Origin: DASZPL01 sp035550315
GTDB taxonomy: Bacteria; Actinomycetota; Actinomycetes; JAFAQI01
DNA length: 11,978 nucleotides
Assembly: GCA_035550315.1 (NCBI GenBank)
Contig: DASZPL010000071.1
Span: 1-11,978 of the forward strand
Direction: 5' to 3'
A program made the position numbers and the translations under genes. Position 1 is the stretch's first letter. The number at the start of each line of letters is the position of its first letter. This document shows positions 11,951-11,978 of this stretch, piece after piece. The notes under the pieces were generated by a model. It was not told the DNA's origin. It searched no databases and worked only from the letters and a program-made list of their open reading frames with translations.

Positions 11951-11978
11951 CCAATTAGAGCCGTGGGATGTCTAGTCC

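Larger units (their letters stand above)
10500..11978 (+). mobile_element. IS110-family insertion sequence (ends not fixed)
   Basis: An intact IS110-type recombinase gene preceded by about 200 bases of structured noncoding DNA and followed by a short right end that runs to or past the window edge. IS110 elements have no obvious long terminal repeats, so the ends cannot be fixed by eye. GGACTAGA (10582-10589) and TCTAGTCC (11971-11978) form an 8-base inverted pair, and GTCTAG occurs directly at 10577-10582 and 11970-11975. Either could mark the ends. The left boundary could equally be near 10485. It separates DUF1360 from unseen sequence. Confidence 0.6.

Noticed and set aside
10485..11965. 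CACGGCT/AGCCGTG as terminal inverted repeats of the IS
   Set aside because: A 7-base match between regions of about 200 and 30 bases is expected by chance fairly often; kept only as an alternative in the IS-end finding.

Overview
The window is high-GC DNA (estimated by eye, roughly two thirds G+C). Several genes start with GTG, and long antisense shadow frames are everywhere. Gene content fits a mycothiol-containing actinobacterium: a mycothiol-dependent DinB-fold protein, two TetR regulators, a DUF1360 protein and a KGG-type basic protein. I cannot name the genus. No tRNA, rRNA, CRISPR array or prophage is visible.

Layout. 1-1961 (minus): an APC amino-acid permease cut by the left edge, preceded by a PAP2-family membrane phosphatase/transferase. 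2029-2811 (plus): an SDR oxidoreductase, followed by tandem hairpins. 2917-4670 (plus): a two-gene ABC exporter (ATPase and ABC-2 permease, ATGA overlap). 4667-5278 (minus): a TetR regulator sharing its stop tetranucleotide with the permease and divergent from a DinB/maleylpyruvate-isomerase-like gene (5337-5951). 5942-7399 (minus): a complete carotenoid oxygenase, divergent from a second TetR gene (7512-8138). A small membrane protein and a HAD phosphatase follow that TetR gene. 9028-9570 (minus): a hemerythrin-like protein, divergent from a small Lys/Ser/Gly-rich protein (9716-9949). 9950-10459 (minus): a DUF1360 membrane protein. 10500-11978: an IS110-family insertion sequence with an intact DEDD recombinase and a strongly structured leader that could encode a bridge RNA.

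The clearest regulatory unit is the carotenoid oxygenase/TetR pair. Its intergenic region holds a perfect 19-bp palindrome, TTCATAAC-GCC-GTTATGAA. The palindrome sits on a near-consensus promoter (TTGACA-N17-TATGAA) for the oxygenase. The likely model is repression of the oxygenase, and self-repression, relieved by an unknown ligand. The TetR/DinB pair has a similar design: a TTGACG-N17-GATAAA promoter and an imperfect palindrome near the predicted start site. That TetR gene also lacks a normal start codon where its sequence says it should begin.

The most unusual feature is the IS110 leader, where a 53-nt hairpin with 21 paired positions lies just upstream of the recombinase. Convergent genes are packed with overlapping or directly abutting stops at four places. 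This leaves no room for terminators between them.
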